Notes: a model not told the origin generated them from the sequence alone. A DNA stretch of 64,000 nucleotides from Rhodamnia argentea (GCF_020921035.1 NC_063151.1:9725501-9789500); one strand, 5' to 3'. Counted from the first letter of the stretch, positions 23,001 through 35,829 are shown. A program made the numbers and translations.

Positions 23001-26000
23001 TCATCAGCTTTGCATTCATAGAAATCTTAATGCATGCTTTTTGCACTAAGATCTTGTATAAGCTCCATGAATTATGATGCTTCTTTTTGGATTCTGATTG
23101 TCTTGTATCATCTATATGATATGTGATCTCCTTGTGGTGACAGAGGTTTTAAAGCAGGTGTGGGACTTGTCTGATCAGGATAGTGACAGCATGCTCTCTT
23201 TGAGGGAGTTTTGCTTTGCCCTGTATATGATGGAGCGACATAGGGAGGGTCGTCCTCTTCCCACAGCTCTTCCTAGTAATGTCATGTACGATGAAACGCT
23301 ATTGTCAATGACTGGTTTACCAAATGTTGCTTATGGGAATGCTGCTTGGGGTGCCAGTTCGGGTATTGTCCACATTTTCCTTGTTTTAGAGATGGTCCTT
23401 TCTTGGACAAGGCATGCGATGATAAAGTGTTTGGTGGCTTCTATATTAGGTTTTAGGCCACAGCAAGGAATGCCAGGTGCTCGACCATTGGGTCCTGCAA
23501 CTGGCTTGAGGCCAGGAATGCAGGTTCCTACCCCTAAGGCAGACGCTGTGAAGCAAACAAATCAACACGACTTGAGAGGACCAGCTTTAGGGGATCCATT
23601 TGCAAATGTAGTTGGCAACATTGAACAAAATTCAGTTGGTTCAGCACCTCAAGAGGTAGCAACTGGGGAGAAAAAGGCATACACATTATTTCTTGATGCT
23701 CTTATCATCTTTTTTTCTTCTTTTTTTACCTTTGCCGAATGCCTGTGTTTTCTTTTGTGTTTTGACACGTGTCTTCATTTTTATATTCTTACTTTAAGTA
23801 TGGGATGTTGCTGAAACATTGAAGGCCAAATGAGATGTTGCTGGATGTGTTCAAATAATCTAGATTCTTTTCTAGACACTCTTCCAGAAGGAAAGATGTT
23901 TTGTTGAATGTCTGTCCTTTTTCAGTCTCTTCTAAATGTTCTGCTTTTGATATGGCTTACACAAAGTAGAGCGCGAGATAACAGATCCCATAATTATTGT
24001 TGACGTAAGAATACATGCATCATATTTTAATTTCTCCATAATGCCAATAGATTTTTCTGGATAAAGCAAATGTAATCTTATAAAACTATGCTGCTCAAAT
24101 AAACTTATATGCTTGTGCTTATCTTTAATTCACTTTTGGTTGAAAGGATTATGACGTGATATCGAAATATTGTTTATGCGTCTTTTTATTTCCTTCTGTC
24201 ATTTAAGTTCTTTTCAGATTTGAATTGATATGGCCATTTGTTTTTCTTTCGAAGTAAAAGGAATACTCTTTCCCGATGGCAGGTGGAAGAAAAGAAGAAA
24301 GTGATATTGGATTCAAAGGAGAAGATTGAGTTTTACCGTACAAAAATGCAAGACCTTGTGAGTATTTTCTGTTCATATTTTGCTAATGAGGTGGAGAAAT
24401 TGATGGGCTTAATGTTTTGAAATAATGCAGAGGTTTAGCATTGTTAGTTCTATATTTGCCCCAGTAGAAGATTTGCCTGGTATTGACTTTATATTTTTGA
24501 ATTACACGTAGTTTATTATATCTTGTGTGGTTGAGTGAACTTGAAGACAGAAGCCTGGAACACAGTGGATTTTTTTATCTCTACAGTTTTCTTTATACCA
24601 AAAATCATTTTACATGCATCATAAGACAAATGGCTGGTGTAATATTACATGAACTCATCTTAAGCAAGAAAGAACATTTTTGAAATCTTATGGTTGCATG
24701 TTGTTTGTCCAGCTTGTCCTGATTTGTTTGCCTATCATGAGTAGGGTGCTGGCAAAATATGATATTTAATGCAAATACTGTGGGAAAAGCCTTGCTGTCA
24801 CAGATTTTGTGGGCATCATTTCCCCTTGTTCCAGAGTACATTTTGACACCATACGTGGTCATTAAATTGATAAGTGATAAAGAAAGGACACAAATTTAAG
24901 GTCTCGATGTAAAGGAGGATCTGCTTTTGGTCTCCATATCCTGTTTGCAGCTTTGCTGTGGACACAGATCCCTGTTTCTGTTGCGGCCGTTCTGTGTGAT
25001 GAGGTCCCAACGTTAGCAAAACACTTTGCACTAAGCTATCTGGACACTTTATTTGATAAGAACATTACAATTCACTTAGCCAATGTTCTGTTACCGATTT
25101 TATATACGGAATTTTTTTTTGGGTCGAATATATCTGGAATTTTTTTTTTTTGGTCTAATATATGCGGACACCATACTTCGAATATATCCGGAAATTCAGA
25201 GGTCAAGTTTTTGCATGTTTTGGTTGGCAAAAAATGATTGCTTGCATGTGCTGCAAAGTTCATGGTGCTTCTTGAGCTTCTGAGCTCTATTTTTACATAG
25301 TTTTTCTTTATTTTGTCTTCCCTTTTATTTTGTTCCTATGCGTTCTCTTGCTGATGTTTGCTCTTCATTCCTCAGGTTTTATTTAAAAGCAGATGTGATA
25401 ATAAACTGAATGAGATCACAGAAAGGGCATCTGCAGATAAGCGTGAGGTACTTCCTCCACTCAGTTGTACACTACTTTCCTTTATTATTGTTTCTTTGAA
25501 TCGATTTAATTTGTTCTATTTGAGTAACTTTGTAGGCTGAGTTACTTGGCAAAAAGTACGAAGAGAAGTACAAGCAAGTCGCAGAAATAGCATCGAAGTT
25601 AACCATCGAGGAGGCAACCTTTCGTGAACTTCAGGTAGTTTACTTCTGAGAATTGGGAATGCTTCTAAAGTAAATTTATAAGCCCTCTCTAACCTACGAA
25701 TTCGCCAATTATGAGTTGGGAGCTCTTTTTTCTCTTAGCCTTTGTTTGGCAAGCTGCTGTAAGTTTTCGATGAGATCTAGGAAACGGGTTCAAGATCTTT
25801 GCGTATTATATAATTTTTTAAAAGAGATGCTCTAATCTTTACTCTAATCTGCCGACATGTCCTTTGCCATTCTGATAAGATTTCTAATCCAATTAATATA
25901 TGGTTTGTAGAATTGACTGTGATTGATTTATTCTTTAGTGCATGTAGGCCCAAATGTTTCCCCCCTGTGGTAATATGTATTCGTGACTACTTGTCCCCAT

Positions 26001-29000
26001 CCTTTGCAGATTACATCCGTAGTTTCTGCTTCCTGCTTAAACAATTCTCTTGCAAATGGAATTGATACACAATTGTCCCTTTGACTTTTCTTTAAATAAA
26101 ATGTCCTTCCTTTTATCTGATGGCTGAAAAATATTCTTTTGTGGCGTTTTAACTTACATTCTCTTTTTTCCCTTATATAATTGGCAAGCATCATTCCTCC
26201 ACCTCCTAAAAATTCTGCGTCTTTTTATTATTGACCTAACATTCAGTACCTGAAACCCATTAAATATTGTAGGAGGATATATTTATTTTTCCTTATTTTC
26301 ATGTGTCTGATCTGTTGCTCTTCCAGGAAAGGAAAATGGAGTTGCATAAGGCCATTATCACAGTGGAACAAGGTGGCAGTGCAGATGGCCTTCTTCAAGT
26401 ACATGTTTCTATACTTGCAAGCCATTTGCTTTTAGCTTTTTCTCTGTGGATACTCTGCAACTTTTCTGCTAACACTTCAGCATGTCATATTAGGTCCGAG
26501 CTGATCGCATCCAATCAGATATTGATGAGCTTATGAAGGCTTTGACGGAACGTTGCAAGAAGCATGGTCTAGATGTCAAATCAACTGCACTATTTGAGCT
26601 TCCGAACGGTACTTTAAGCTCAGCACTTCACTGTTTCGAATCTCCCACATCGGAGAATTGGTTTACTTTTTTCCATAGAGATTTGTTTGTTCCTTCTGTT
26701 TAGGAATCAGGATGAGTCTGGAGTAATCATCTTTTGTTTTACTTTGACTCATCCATTGGATGGTGTCGTACATTAAGGAAATCAAGGTGTCCCTTCAGGA
26801 AGTAACTAATAGGTTTGAGTTGTTTACATCAGGAAGGAACTAATAGATTTTCCTTCTGATCTTTGATGTTTTACTTAATTGGTTTACTTGTTTGGATTCT
26901 TTTTACCGTCTGATCTTGCCTTCTGTTCCTATTTTCATTCGATGGTCAATAAAGAATTTGTTCTGGCATTTAAGGATGCTTAGAAAGTTCGTGCTTCCTT
27001 TTTAAATGTGATGCTGAAGGAGCTGGTATCCTGGTAAAGCTAGCAGTTTGATCATTGAAATGCACTGCAAAGTATAGTATTACTACTTCAGCATGATGTT
27101 TAATTAAAGAATTACCCCAGTTAAGATTTACCTTTTAACTACTTGCATTGGGCTTGCGAGGTCTATTACCTTTTTGCTTTCCTGTCAGATTGCCACCATA
27201 ACAAGCAAAGTTGGTCATTTTTTTATGTAATCAAGTTTTTAGCTTTCCCTGTCAATGCTAAGTCTGCAAGCACCTTGATATTTTCATTTGTGTTGAGAAC
27301 TTCCTTTCTTTCTCCATTAAATGCAGAACATGCTTCTTGGATGGGTCTGTACTAACTGGACCAGTATTAGAAGAGTTGTTCTTTCGTTTAATTGATGAAA
27401 CTAAACAGTTTAAACATTTAAACACTATAATTTTAGACGATTTCATAGATACAGTTCTCCTTGGACATTCATGACTCCTGTGGCCTTTCATACGGGGTCC
27501 TTCTCATCTCACTTGCACGACAATCTCGAAGCAAGAATTATGGGACCCCTGATTGTATTTAAATCGTATATTTCTATACTAGCTGTATTTTCTCTCTCTC
27601 TCTGCTTTTTTTTGTTCATACTGAAATTATTGACCAAGAGTGTGTTATCACTATTTTACTTGCATTAATGTTTCAGGCTGGCAGCCTGGGATTCAGGAGG
27701 GAGCTGCTGTTTGGGATGAAGATTGGGACAAGTTTGACGATGAAGGTGCATTATTTGTTTCCGAATTGTGACTTTGTTCTTTCAGATCTTCCAGCAGTAT
27801 CTGCTTCTCCTTCAGACACTGATTTTAGGCTCTTTTAATCATTGAAAAGTGGGCGTAAGTATCATGTGAACTAAGGATTATAGTTTTCTCCTTCAGGCTT
27901 TGTCAATGACTTGAATCTGGATGGGAAGAACGTCTCTGTCACTTCAAAAACAAAATCAGCATCTGTCGAGAGAGAAAATGCTTCTACTGAGAATGGTTAT
28001 GCCCACGATTCGATCTCAAATCCTGATGAAAAGCCTCGGAACTCTTTGGGTACCATGGAAAATACTTTTGAGGATGAATTTCAATACGCCCATAGTGAAG
28101 ATGAATCAGCACGAAGCCCTCATGAAAGTCCGGTAGGTAGAACTTCTGCAGGGAGTCCATCTCAAGTATTTTCAGATGCGCATTTTGAAAAGAGTCCTGA
28201 AGCAGATGCCGAAACACACAGGTATGTTGTCTATTTTTTCTTCACAATACTGTTACGCTTTACCAACCTAAAACTGAACCTTCTGTTTGGCCCCATGATG
28301 ATCTGAGAATATCTTAAATTGCTGGAGCAGAAGTTTTGATGAATCAACCTGGGGTGCCTTTGACAATAATGATGACGTGGACTCAGTCTGGGGATTTGGT
28401 TCCAAGGTGAGATGGTGCTAACTGTTGGATATTTCTGTTTGGTCGTGCATAAATTGTATAGCCTAGTGTCCACTGAATATCTGTTGAATCAACCTGGTTA
28501 AAGATGACTCTCTTTATGAAAATGTATTTGTTGAAACAAGCAAACACCTTGTCAGAACCCGATGTTGTTTCTTCCCTATCTGTCGCACTTGACATCCCAA
28601 TCCCTATTGCTTTTCTTGAACACATTCAAGAGAGTCCTTCCAAAACAATTTCAACACCCTGTGAAGTGACTAGGCTACTTAATAGGATAGCCCTTCACAA
28701 TCTTATGTTCCCTAATGAGGGGAGGGGGGATCGTGATCTCTGGTCCTTAGCACTATGCTTGTCCAACCAGGTTGGCATCTTCAATTAATGTGTTTTCTCA
28801 AGGATTATTTTAGAATGACCTTTCTGGATGTCTCTAGTCTGTGCAAAATCATTGCACCCTTGAAAGAGGATATAGTTTGCATCCTGATTGACTCAAAACC
28901 AATTCTTCTCCCTTTTACCCAAAAAAGGAAAAATCTGGTCTCTTTTAATTGTTTTCTTTGCTAAGGAATTGCAGGACTCGAAACATGAAGATTATTCTTT

Positions 29001-29400
29001 TTCATCGAGTGACTATGGAGTAAACCCGATACGAACAGGCTCCCCACAAGCAGATAATGCTTTCCAAACTAGGAGTGGTTTCGCTTTCGATGATTCCGTC
29101 CCAGCCACTCCTCTTTCTAGATTTGGCAACTCCTCGCCGAGATACAGCGAAGCAGGGGATCACTACTATGACAACTTCTCGAGGTTCGATTCCTTCAGAA
29201 CCCACGACAGCGGATTATATCCCCAGCAGCCCGAGAGGCTTACTAGGTTTGACTCCATTAATAGTACCAAGGACTTTGGTCACAGTCGTGGATTCTCTTC
29301 TTTCGATGATTCAGATCCATTTGGTTCTTCCGGTCCATTTAAGGTTTCTTCAGAGAATCCGACTTCGAAGAAAAGTTCAGATAACTGGAATGCCTTCTAG
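20071..29400 (+). CDS. EH1: EH domain protein, AtEH1/Pan1-like endocytic adaptor
   Basis: Plant EH/Pan1 proteins are subunits associated with the TPLATE complex in clathrin-mediated endocytosis and actin-linked autophagy at the plasma membrane. Exons: 20071-20202, 20854-21898, 23144-23362, 23450-23655 (or 23676), 24283-24357, 25376-25447, 25536-25634, 26327-26398, 26494-26608, 27677-27745, 27897-28221, 28331-28406, 28975-29400, giving 976 (or 983) residues; the Arabidopsis homologue is about 1,000. First EH domain at about 1-100 with EF-hand DLDGDGRISGAEA; Pro/Gln/Ser-rich linker; second EH at about 350-435 with DTDRDGKITGEQA and QVWDLSDQDSDSMLSLREF; coiled coil at about 535-655; acidic/Ser-rich tail with DPF motifs (GDPFANV, DDSDPFGS) and C-terminus NWNAF. 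The exon 4 donor is ambiguous: GAG|GTAGCA, or a GC donor AAG|GCATAC that better fits homologues (GEKK|VEEK). Confidence 0.93.
22520..22570 (-). mobile_element. Micro-insertion in EH intron 2: TTTTGACCC plus poly(A), 14-bp direct repeats
   Basis: TAGTTGAGTCTGTT is at 22520-22533 and 22557-22570. The 23-bp insert (22534-22556) is fourteen T, then GGGTCAAAA; on the minus strand it reads TTTTGACCC followed by poly(A). Confidence 0.7.
25101..25168 (-). mobile_element. Two adjacent micro-insertions in EH intron 5
   Basis: A target-like phrase recurs three times: TATATACGGAA, then ATATATCTGGAA, then ATATATGCGGAC. The first pair is separated by poly(T) plus GGGTCGA, the second by poly(T) plus GGTCTA. 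On the minus strand the inserts read CGACCC-poly(A) and AGACC-poly(A). This suggests two successive insertions at almost the same site. Confidence 0.6.
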
Positions 29401-30084
29401 CTGGCCATTTCTGTCCTGTTTGTCACAAAATGTTCCTCGTCTTTTTTCCCCAGGGCTTTGCCCCTTTAGCTTGTTATGTATGCCATTTTTTTTTTAATGT
29501 TTTTCTCATGCTGTATAGCAGGAAAACAGAGCTGGGTTTTTGTAATGTGATTCAATGTGGCCTTGTCTTTTCGTAGGGACGATGTATTCATTATTGTAGG
29601 ATGCCGAGACGAGAAGAGAGATTGCTTTCCTTTCGCGTGTCTAATACTGATTATATGGACTCTTGTGATATACATATTCCAATTTGTCTGCGGTCGCTAC
29701 CTGACTTGGTGCGGACTGGCTCTGTTTTGTCGAGCTTCATGCATCCTTCCTGCTTACAGTTATTTGCGCTTGCTGGTGGACTGAGCATCTGGAATATCCT
29801 TCTTTGTATAAATGTCAACTACATATGAACTAATTTAGAAAAAGAAAATAGTTTTTAACCGGCGGAAATCTAATGAAAATGTGATTGTTTTCCTGTACCC
29901 GATATAGGATATTGGATAGCATTGACAGTTTTAGTAACATAATTGATGACATTCTAATTTTCGTTTGTTTCCGACCAAATTTTTTTTTTTTCGTTTGTTA
30001 TCTCTCCCATCGAATAAATTAGGTTGTCCTTTCTTTAATTGACTCATCGAGTGAATTACTCATTTAGTGAATATTTGACTTTGA
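29401..30084. other. EH 3'UTR and spacer
   Basis: Presumed 3'UTR to about 29830, then AT-rich sequence. A micro-insertion lies at 29957-29999. Open frames at 29557-29828 have no supporting motif. Confidence 0.45.
29957..29999 (+). mobile_element. Micro-insertion: TCCGACCA, direct repeats with T-run slippage
   Basis: AATTTTCGTTTGTT at about 29957-29969 is followed by TCCGACCA, then A residues, and then AATTTT(T)nCGTTTGTT ending at 29999. The duplicate target differs only by an expanded T run. The core CCGACCA matches the other inserts. Confidence 0.55.
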
Positions 30085-30641
30085 GGCCTAATTTCCTTAA
30101 AAATCCTCAACTTTGGGTCTAGTCGTGAATCTAATATGAGCTTTTTTTTGTCTTAGAAAAAATCCCCAATTTTAGATCCAGTCTTCAATTTGTCTCGATA
30201 ATTTTGTTTTGTCTAAACAAAATGAAAAATTTCAATATATTCTCAAATCTATTTCATGGTTTAGTCCCAACTTGACGTGACATTTTCATATCAATAGAAA
30301 AACCCACACTAGCAAAGCAATAAAGTGATAAGTACCTATCGACATGGCATTTTCACGTATATAACAAATCTACTTCAATAAAGAAATTCTCCGAAATGAA
30401 ACGGTTCTGGGATATAAAAATTATGGATTAGAGTAAAAATTGATAATTTTTCTTAGACAAACAAAGTTCGGGATAGATTTGGGATTTGACCTAAATTTTG
30501 GGGTTTTTTCTGAGATAAAAAAACGTTCGGGGCAGATTTCGGATTGAATCTTAGGCTAGGGGTGTTTTTTTTAGACAAAAAAAAAATCGGGACAGATTTG
30601 AGACTTGACCAAAAGTTGGAGATTTTTTAGAGAATTAGGCC
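30085..30641. mobile_element. Inverted-repeat MITE, about 557 bp
   Basis: The left end GGCCTAATTTCCTTAAAAAT and the right end (reverse complement) GGCCTAATTCTCTAAAAAAT are inverted repeats that extend inward through CCAACTTT/TCAACTTT and 'gggatagatttgggatttgacc'-type phrases. No coding capacity. A GAATATT motif lies near both ends (30068-30074 and 30642-30648), but a clean TSD was not defined. Confidence 0.62.
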
Positions 30642-31328
30642 GAATATTAAGTGTCGTCAAACCAACATTCAACATTTAATGAGACTGTCAAACGGGCTCA
30701 ATCCACTGTTGAGAAAAGAAAATTATCACTGCCTTTGTCAATTTACTAACTCAGTAGCTTTAAACTCACTGATTATTAAGTCTTCAATCAAATTACCAAA
30801 ACACATTGATTTCTATTTCCACATCAAGCAAGCCAAACTACATCCTTTCACTATAAAATCTTGAAAAAATTACTAACACGGTCCGAAACCGAAAGCGCTA
30901 ATCTTGATAACCATGGCTACGTATCAGACTACACAGCTTTTGTTATAGAATTTCACGTTGATATTAGTGCCTCAAATGGATGTTATGTTATTAACTAAAC
31001 ATCAGTAAATTTCCATACTCGTTTGAGAAGTAAATCATATAATTGCAATTAGTACGTGTTACGTGTGACTATTACTAGTGAAACATAAACATAAAATGGT
31101 CAAGAAGACCTCAATTCTGCATGCCATTTGATGCACGGCGTGTCTGTGGGACACTGCAGTTTGGTCCGCGCGGCAATTCCCCACACGAAAGAGACATTTG
31201 AACAGGGCTCCAACATGACGGGAACCTGAGCCAGCCTCTGAGAATTGCTGTGAATCATCTCTCACTTTTTGGCAAATTCCATAGACAGTCGATCGGGGCA
31301 TGTTAAAACTTCGAGACTCGAGAGAAGG
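30642..31328. other. Spacer and leader of the coiled-coil gene
   Basis: No gene was recognised. The last 100 bases before 31329 should hold the 5'UTR of the next gene. No clear TATA element was fixed. Confidence 0.4.
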
Positions 31329-33823
31329 ATGGAGGCAGAGGTAAGAAAATTTCAGCAGAAATTCAAGAAAGTCCGAGAGGAAATGGGTCGTTGGGGGGAG
31401 CTTCAAGTTCGTTTGGTCTCGCAGTTCAGAAACGCCTCTTCGATTATGGACAGATTACAGGTATTGTCGTTGGATTTTGTCTGCGAATTCAATGTTTCTT
31501 GTTTCCGTTTCGGTTCTTTTTGTTTTTTTGTTTTACCCGTAGTACAGTCAAACTAAACTAGTAATCTCGCTGTTAGGTGATTCGGGATGGTAAAAACTAT
31601 GGTGCCCTGAAATCTGTTGATGGTATTGGTGAAGCTGTTTGGACTAAGCAGATGGATTCATTGGAAACCACTTTTCTTTCAATGAGGAAGACCATGTAAG
31701 TCTGGACAATGCCCACTAAGTGTTTGGCAAAATGTCTGTGCTGGTTTTAGCACCTTGAATTCATGAATTCTACCACTAGGTAGTTGGTCTAGTGGTAAGG
31801 GGTCACTTGTATTCCATGAGGTCATGAGGTTGATTTATGTCGTGAGCGGACTTTGAACGGGCTTGTGCTGCGTTGTCTAGTTGCGGCATACCATGTGTAA
31901 AGAGACTTCCGTCTGCTAGCATTTTGGTGCCCGTGACGGCCTTGTGAACCTCACTTTTGGGTTGAAATGTTGGGGCAGAGTAGTATGGCTCAAACCAAAT
32001 TTTACATAAAGGTGTGAGACCCTTGTGGTAACACCCAGGTGAGGCCACTCCTAATCTTTTTTTAGCCATAAAAAAATGAAAGAATTCATGAAAATCTTTT
32101 AGCTTCCACCAAGCCATACAGATTTAGGACAAGATGTACTTTTAGTTGGGACTTTTATTTGGCTGTATGTCATTGGATTGGTTAAATTTTCAGGGAGGAG
32201 TTTCATGGTGTTGTTATGTCTCTTGAAAAGATCCATCGAGACGGCAAGCAACTTATTAAAGGGGGATCTGGCCAGCCCAGTGTCAAGCATCTGCAGCAGC
32301 GAGTGGGAGTGAAACCATGTCTTCAAGATTGCTTGGATGGACTTATGATTCTCTATGAGATGCACCACTCAGAGTATGCAAGTTTTCTTTATGGAAAGAC
32401 AACCATCTAGTTCGTGGACTGGAGAGACCTTATTTTGGGAGAAAAATGCTTGAGGTTTTCAATGAGCAAAGCAGTCAGAGATTAAATATATGTACAATCT
32501 GCAGCCCAGGATTTTGTTCCAGCCTCCAGGGCCGGGGTTGTGGTATTTCCATGAATAAAAATTACGAGTTCTGAACTTGAGAAGACGGTTGTTCACCCAT
32601 ATAATGCTTCAGCTAGAATGAGTTTTCATATGAATCTAGCACAGCATCAATCACTTGAACAACCACAATGACTTTTTCCCCATCGAGATGATTTTGTTAG
32701 ATGCTCGCATCTGTTCATTTCTGAGGTTCTTTTAGTTCTTATAATTATGTATGTCCTGGCATTTAGCTTTCTTCACATGCTCGAATAGCATAGCCTATGG
32801 TCCCTGGCATCGAAGTATATGCAATTTGAAGTTGATATGTTTATTAGAACAGCTTCCTTTGTTTTGCCAGGTATTTTCTGAAATCCTCAGTTGTATCAGC
32901 ACTTTCAACTCTGGTCTTAAAACCAAGGTACTTGAAACTGTCTCTAATGGGTGAGGCTGCACCTGCAATGAGTATTGTATCATCTCAAGTTTGTATAGTC
33001 GTGTTTTTACATGGAAAAATATCTATAATCTGGCCATTCATTCCTCTTCCATGATCTCCATTCAGGGATATTGATGTATAGTTGTTCATGTTCATGCATG
33101 GTTTTCCAAGGAACATGTAGAGTTTGCAATTACCATACAGATTCCTGATATGCATATACTGTTGATAATTTGTTCTTGTACGGTTCGCACTGCAGTGCGA
33201 GTGACCTGCATGCACTCCAGCAACTTTTGGTTGATCAGCCTAACATTCCCATAGAGGAAGGTACGTATTCATGTTGGGTGTATGTCTTGAATGGTGAGCT
33301 ATCTTATGCTGATCCTCCCAGAGATCTCAAGCACTGCAGAGCAATTGAACTGAAAATCTGCTATTGACAGTATTGAATCGTGTCAGCATCGGTTGGCCTC
33401 CATTTCTTAAATGATTGAGATTTCCATATTCTTCAGGCTTACATGGCTGTTTACATGTGAGATTTGGGTAGAACAGTTCTGCCTTGACTGAGAAACTAGG
33501 TTTGTTGATTTTGTGTTAGTGAGGCATACGAGCTGACGCTCGACCTACAGAACTTGAGGTGTGATCGACGAGAATGACTACAATGATGGTCTTTCCGGCC
33601 TTTAAATCCTGGTGCTTCATTGAGATTGAACTTATGATTTCGTTAGCATTAGGATTTTCACTTGCCATTGCTCGTAGTTGGTCTGTTTGTTATTCTTTGT
33701 TGTGTCGTTAACATGTCTAAACTTTCTGCTTATTAATATGCACTAAAGATGTGTGTTTTCTTTCTTTTCTTTTTTACAGTACAATTCATCTACGACATCA
33801 TATTTGCTGAAGAAATCTGCTGA
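31329..33823 (+). CDS. Conserved plant coiled-coil-like protein (At1g20770-like), function unknown
   Basis: Six exons, all with GT-AG borders and matching phases: 31329-31460, 31577-31695, 32194-32373, 32871-32927, 33196-33260, 33780-33823. They give a 198-residue product starting [20 protein letters not shown] and ending IFAEEIC. It is mostly charged and predicted helical, with no signal peptide, membrane segment or catalytic motif. Recognisable segments include [47 protein letters not shown] and [14 protein letters not shown] recall a short coiled-coil protein of this kind between EH1 and SAUL1 in Arabidopsis, which fits the order here. Biochemical role unknown; no function is asserted. Intron 2 carries a SINE. 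The exon structure is my own reconstruction and is strong because all joins are in frame. Confidence 0.8.
31768..32081 (+). mobile_element. tRNA-derived SINE in intron 2 of the coiled-coil gene
   Basis: A perfect 11-bp target duplication GAATTCATGAA is present at 31757-31767 and 32082-32092. The insert of 314 bp begins with a polymerase III A-box-like stretch (TAGTTGGTCTAGTGGTAAGG at 31781-31800) and a degenerate B-box-like GAGGTTGATTTA about 30 bases later. It ends in an A-rich tail (CCATAAAAAAATGAAA). It is in the same orientation as the host gene and leaves the splice sites intact. Confidence 0.85.
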
Positions 33824-33934
33824 TGGCTAATATGAGGGGTTCACATGCTGTATATCCATGGGTTTCAAGCAGTTTCCCTCGTGGAATTCTCTTTGAGATT
33901 CTGGGAGAATATTTTTTATGTATTATTATTATCT

Positions 33935-33975
33935 TCTTCTTCTTCTTCTTCTTCTCCTCCTTTTTTTTTTTCGGA
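33935..33975. repeat. (TTC)n and T-run in the 3' flank
   Basis: TTC repeats followed by CTCC and a T run, just after the coiled-coil gene stop. Probably 3'UTR or downstream DNA. Confidence 0.75.
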
Positions 33976-34869
33976 TCTTCGAGAACTTCTGTTGAGGTTA
34001 TCCCTTCAACCCATTTGACTACCTGAAGAAGTACTTGGCTTAGTTCTAATTTCTTGAAGCCTCTGACGAAAGAGAGCACGTGGAAGACGATGTTTCGGGG
34101 TTCGATTTGGTACCGGTATGTCCGTTTTGTGTTCAGTAAGCCAGTCACCGAGCCGACGGATTTTTGAATTCAAAATACACAGATATCACCAAGTTTTGGG
34201 ATCACTTATGCACAGTGCTGGCACTCTCAGCACATGGCATACCACATTCATTTCCGCGACAGAACTCTTTCTCTCTCTCTTCGAGAGAAACGCAGCAGAC
34301 CCTCACTATAAACTTCAGTACTCTTAAGGCTTGAATAACACGGGGAAAACACCAAAGCCTGCTGTTATTTGAAACACCCGGATTTCAACGGAAAAATGCA
34401 TATTATGTGTAGGTTAATCCTGTTTACACGATGGGGCCGTTAAGCGGAGCTGATTTCATTTGGAGCTTCCGATGAGAAATCTCATCTATTTGTACCATCC
34501 CGTGTCCTTTCTACGTGCTGTAGCAAAATTAGGAGCTACACAAGTTCACGACCAAATTACTCCACAACATGAGCAGTTAAGGGTGAGTTTGGTTCGACTT
34601 TTGGGAAAAGCCTTTGGCTAAAATGCAGGACCTTTTAGCCTAAAGAGCTTTGGAGAAATGCAAGGCTGTTTGGTAACTTTAATTGAAAAGGGCTTTGGTA
34701 AAATGCAAGAGTGTTTGGCAAACATATATTTGGAAAGCTATTTGATGTGGTCAAGACTTTTTCTTCCATTTTTAGCCTCACTGAACTACTGTAATTTCAC
34801 TTCCATCTCTCAACAATTGAAAGGGAGTATATCTGGCACTCACTTAATTTGTTTAATAAAAAATAATTA

Positions 34870-35235
34870 ACGATAATTAGGGTCTTGCCGAATATTAATA
34901 ATATCTATTAGATTTTTTCTCACATATATATTTGGTGAGGGATTAATAAATGACAAGAAATCATTGAAACTTGCCAAGCTAGCTAAAATTCGTGAACATA
35001 ATGAAGCAGTTCTTCACGAAGCTGCATTGGCTTCCACTTCAAGATCCGCAGCCATTGCAGAAGACATTGACAGTATTGGTATTAACAGAACATCATCCAT
35101 AAATAAGAAAGAAACACTCGCAGCCATGCTGCGCAAGAAAGTGACGACGAAAGATAGGTTGTCTCATACATATTTGATTAGAAAGAGTCATTTCATCATA
35201 ATAAACGCGATCGGATATGTCCTTAGGAAATAAAT
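34870..35235 (+). other. Unassigned open frame inside the Harbinger region
   Basis: A plus-strand frame of 89 codons (34964-35233) beginning MKLAKLAKIREHNEAVLHEA, rich in Ala, Lys and Ser and predicted helical. It matches no domain I know and is opposite in strand to the transposon frames. It may be chance or a relic of another element. Confidence 0.3.
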
Positions 35236-35429
35236 GCGTTATCCTTTAAGTATTACAAACCTCCTTAACGACTTTGTAAATTTATGGCTATTTCATCACG
35301 GAAACGTGCAATGTCAAGAGAGGCATTATTATTTCAAGCATCAAACCCCTCATTTTCATCATCATGGGCAACTGAATATCTACAATCGGGATCCAATCCT
35401 GCTATTTCAAAATCCATATCAGTCATGAC

Positions 35430-35700
35430 ATTTCTTCATATATGATTGTGCAAGCCACTGTCGTTATGACAATTTGTGCTTGCTTTTCGTACGGATAGCT
35501 TGGTATATGAGTTAGAATCCTCCACTTTCTGTTTTAATGCACCAAAGGTTCGCTCAATTTCTTAGTATAGCGAGAAATGGACACGGTAAAAGGAGAAGGA
35601 CCTTGTTGAAACCGTGGCAAATGATATGTGACCTCTTTATATGGCCACAAATAACTCGTAGAATTTGGACATCCAGTATCTATAAAATAACATTTACTTA
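35430..35700 (-). pseudogene. Harbinger transposase (DDE_Tnp_4) C-terminal remnant
   Basis: Read on the minus strand: YFIDTGCPNSTSYLWPYK, VTYHLPRFQQGPSP, then, after a frameshift, ERTFGALKQK, and after a one-base insertion WRILTHIPSYPYEKQAQIVI. These are the conserved C-terminal blocks of PIF/Harbinger transposases (the DxG, YHLP.F and IERTFG...K.RWRIL regions). At least two frameshifts make it non-functional, and the N-terminal catalytic part is missing or unrecognisable. Confidence 0.82.
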
Positions 35701-35829
35701 CACAAACTCATACTTGAGATACTTGACTTTTGGTGTATCACTCTTCAAAGCTCATGAAGACCTGCCTATTGTCTATCGTTTCCTTAAAATGAGAGATTGC
35801 AAAAAAGTATAACACCTCGTCTTGAACAA

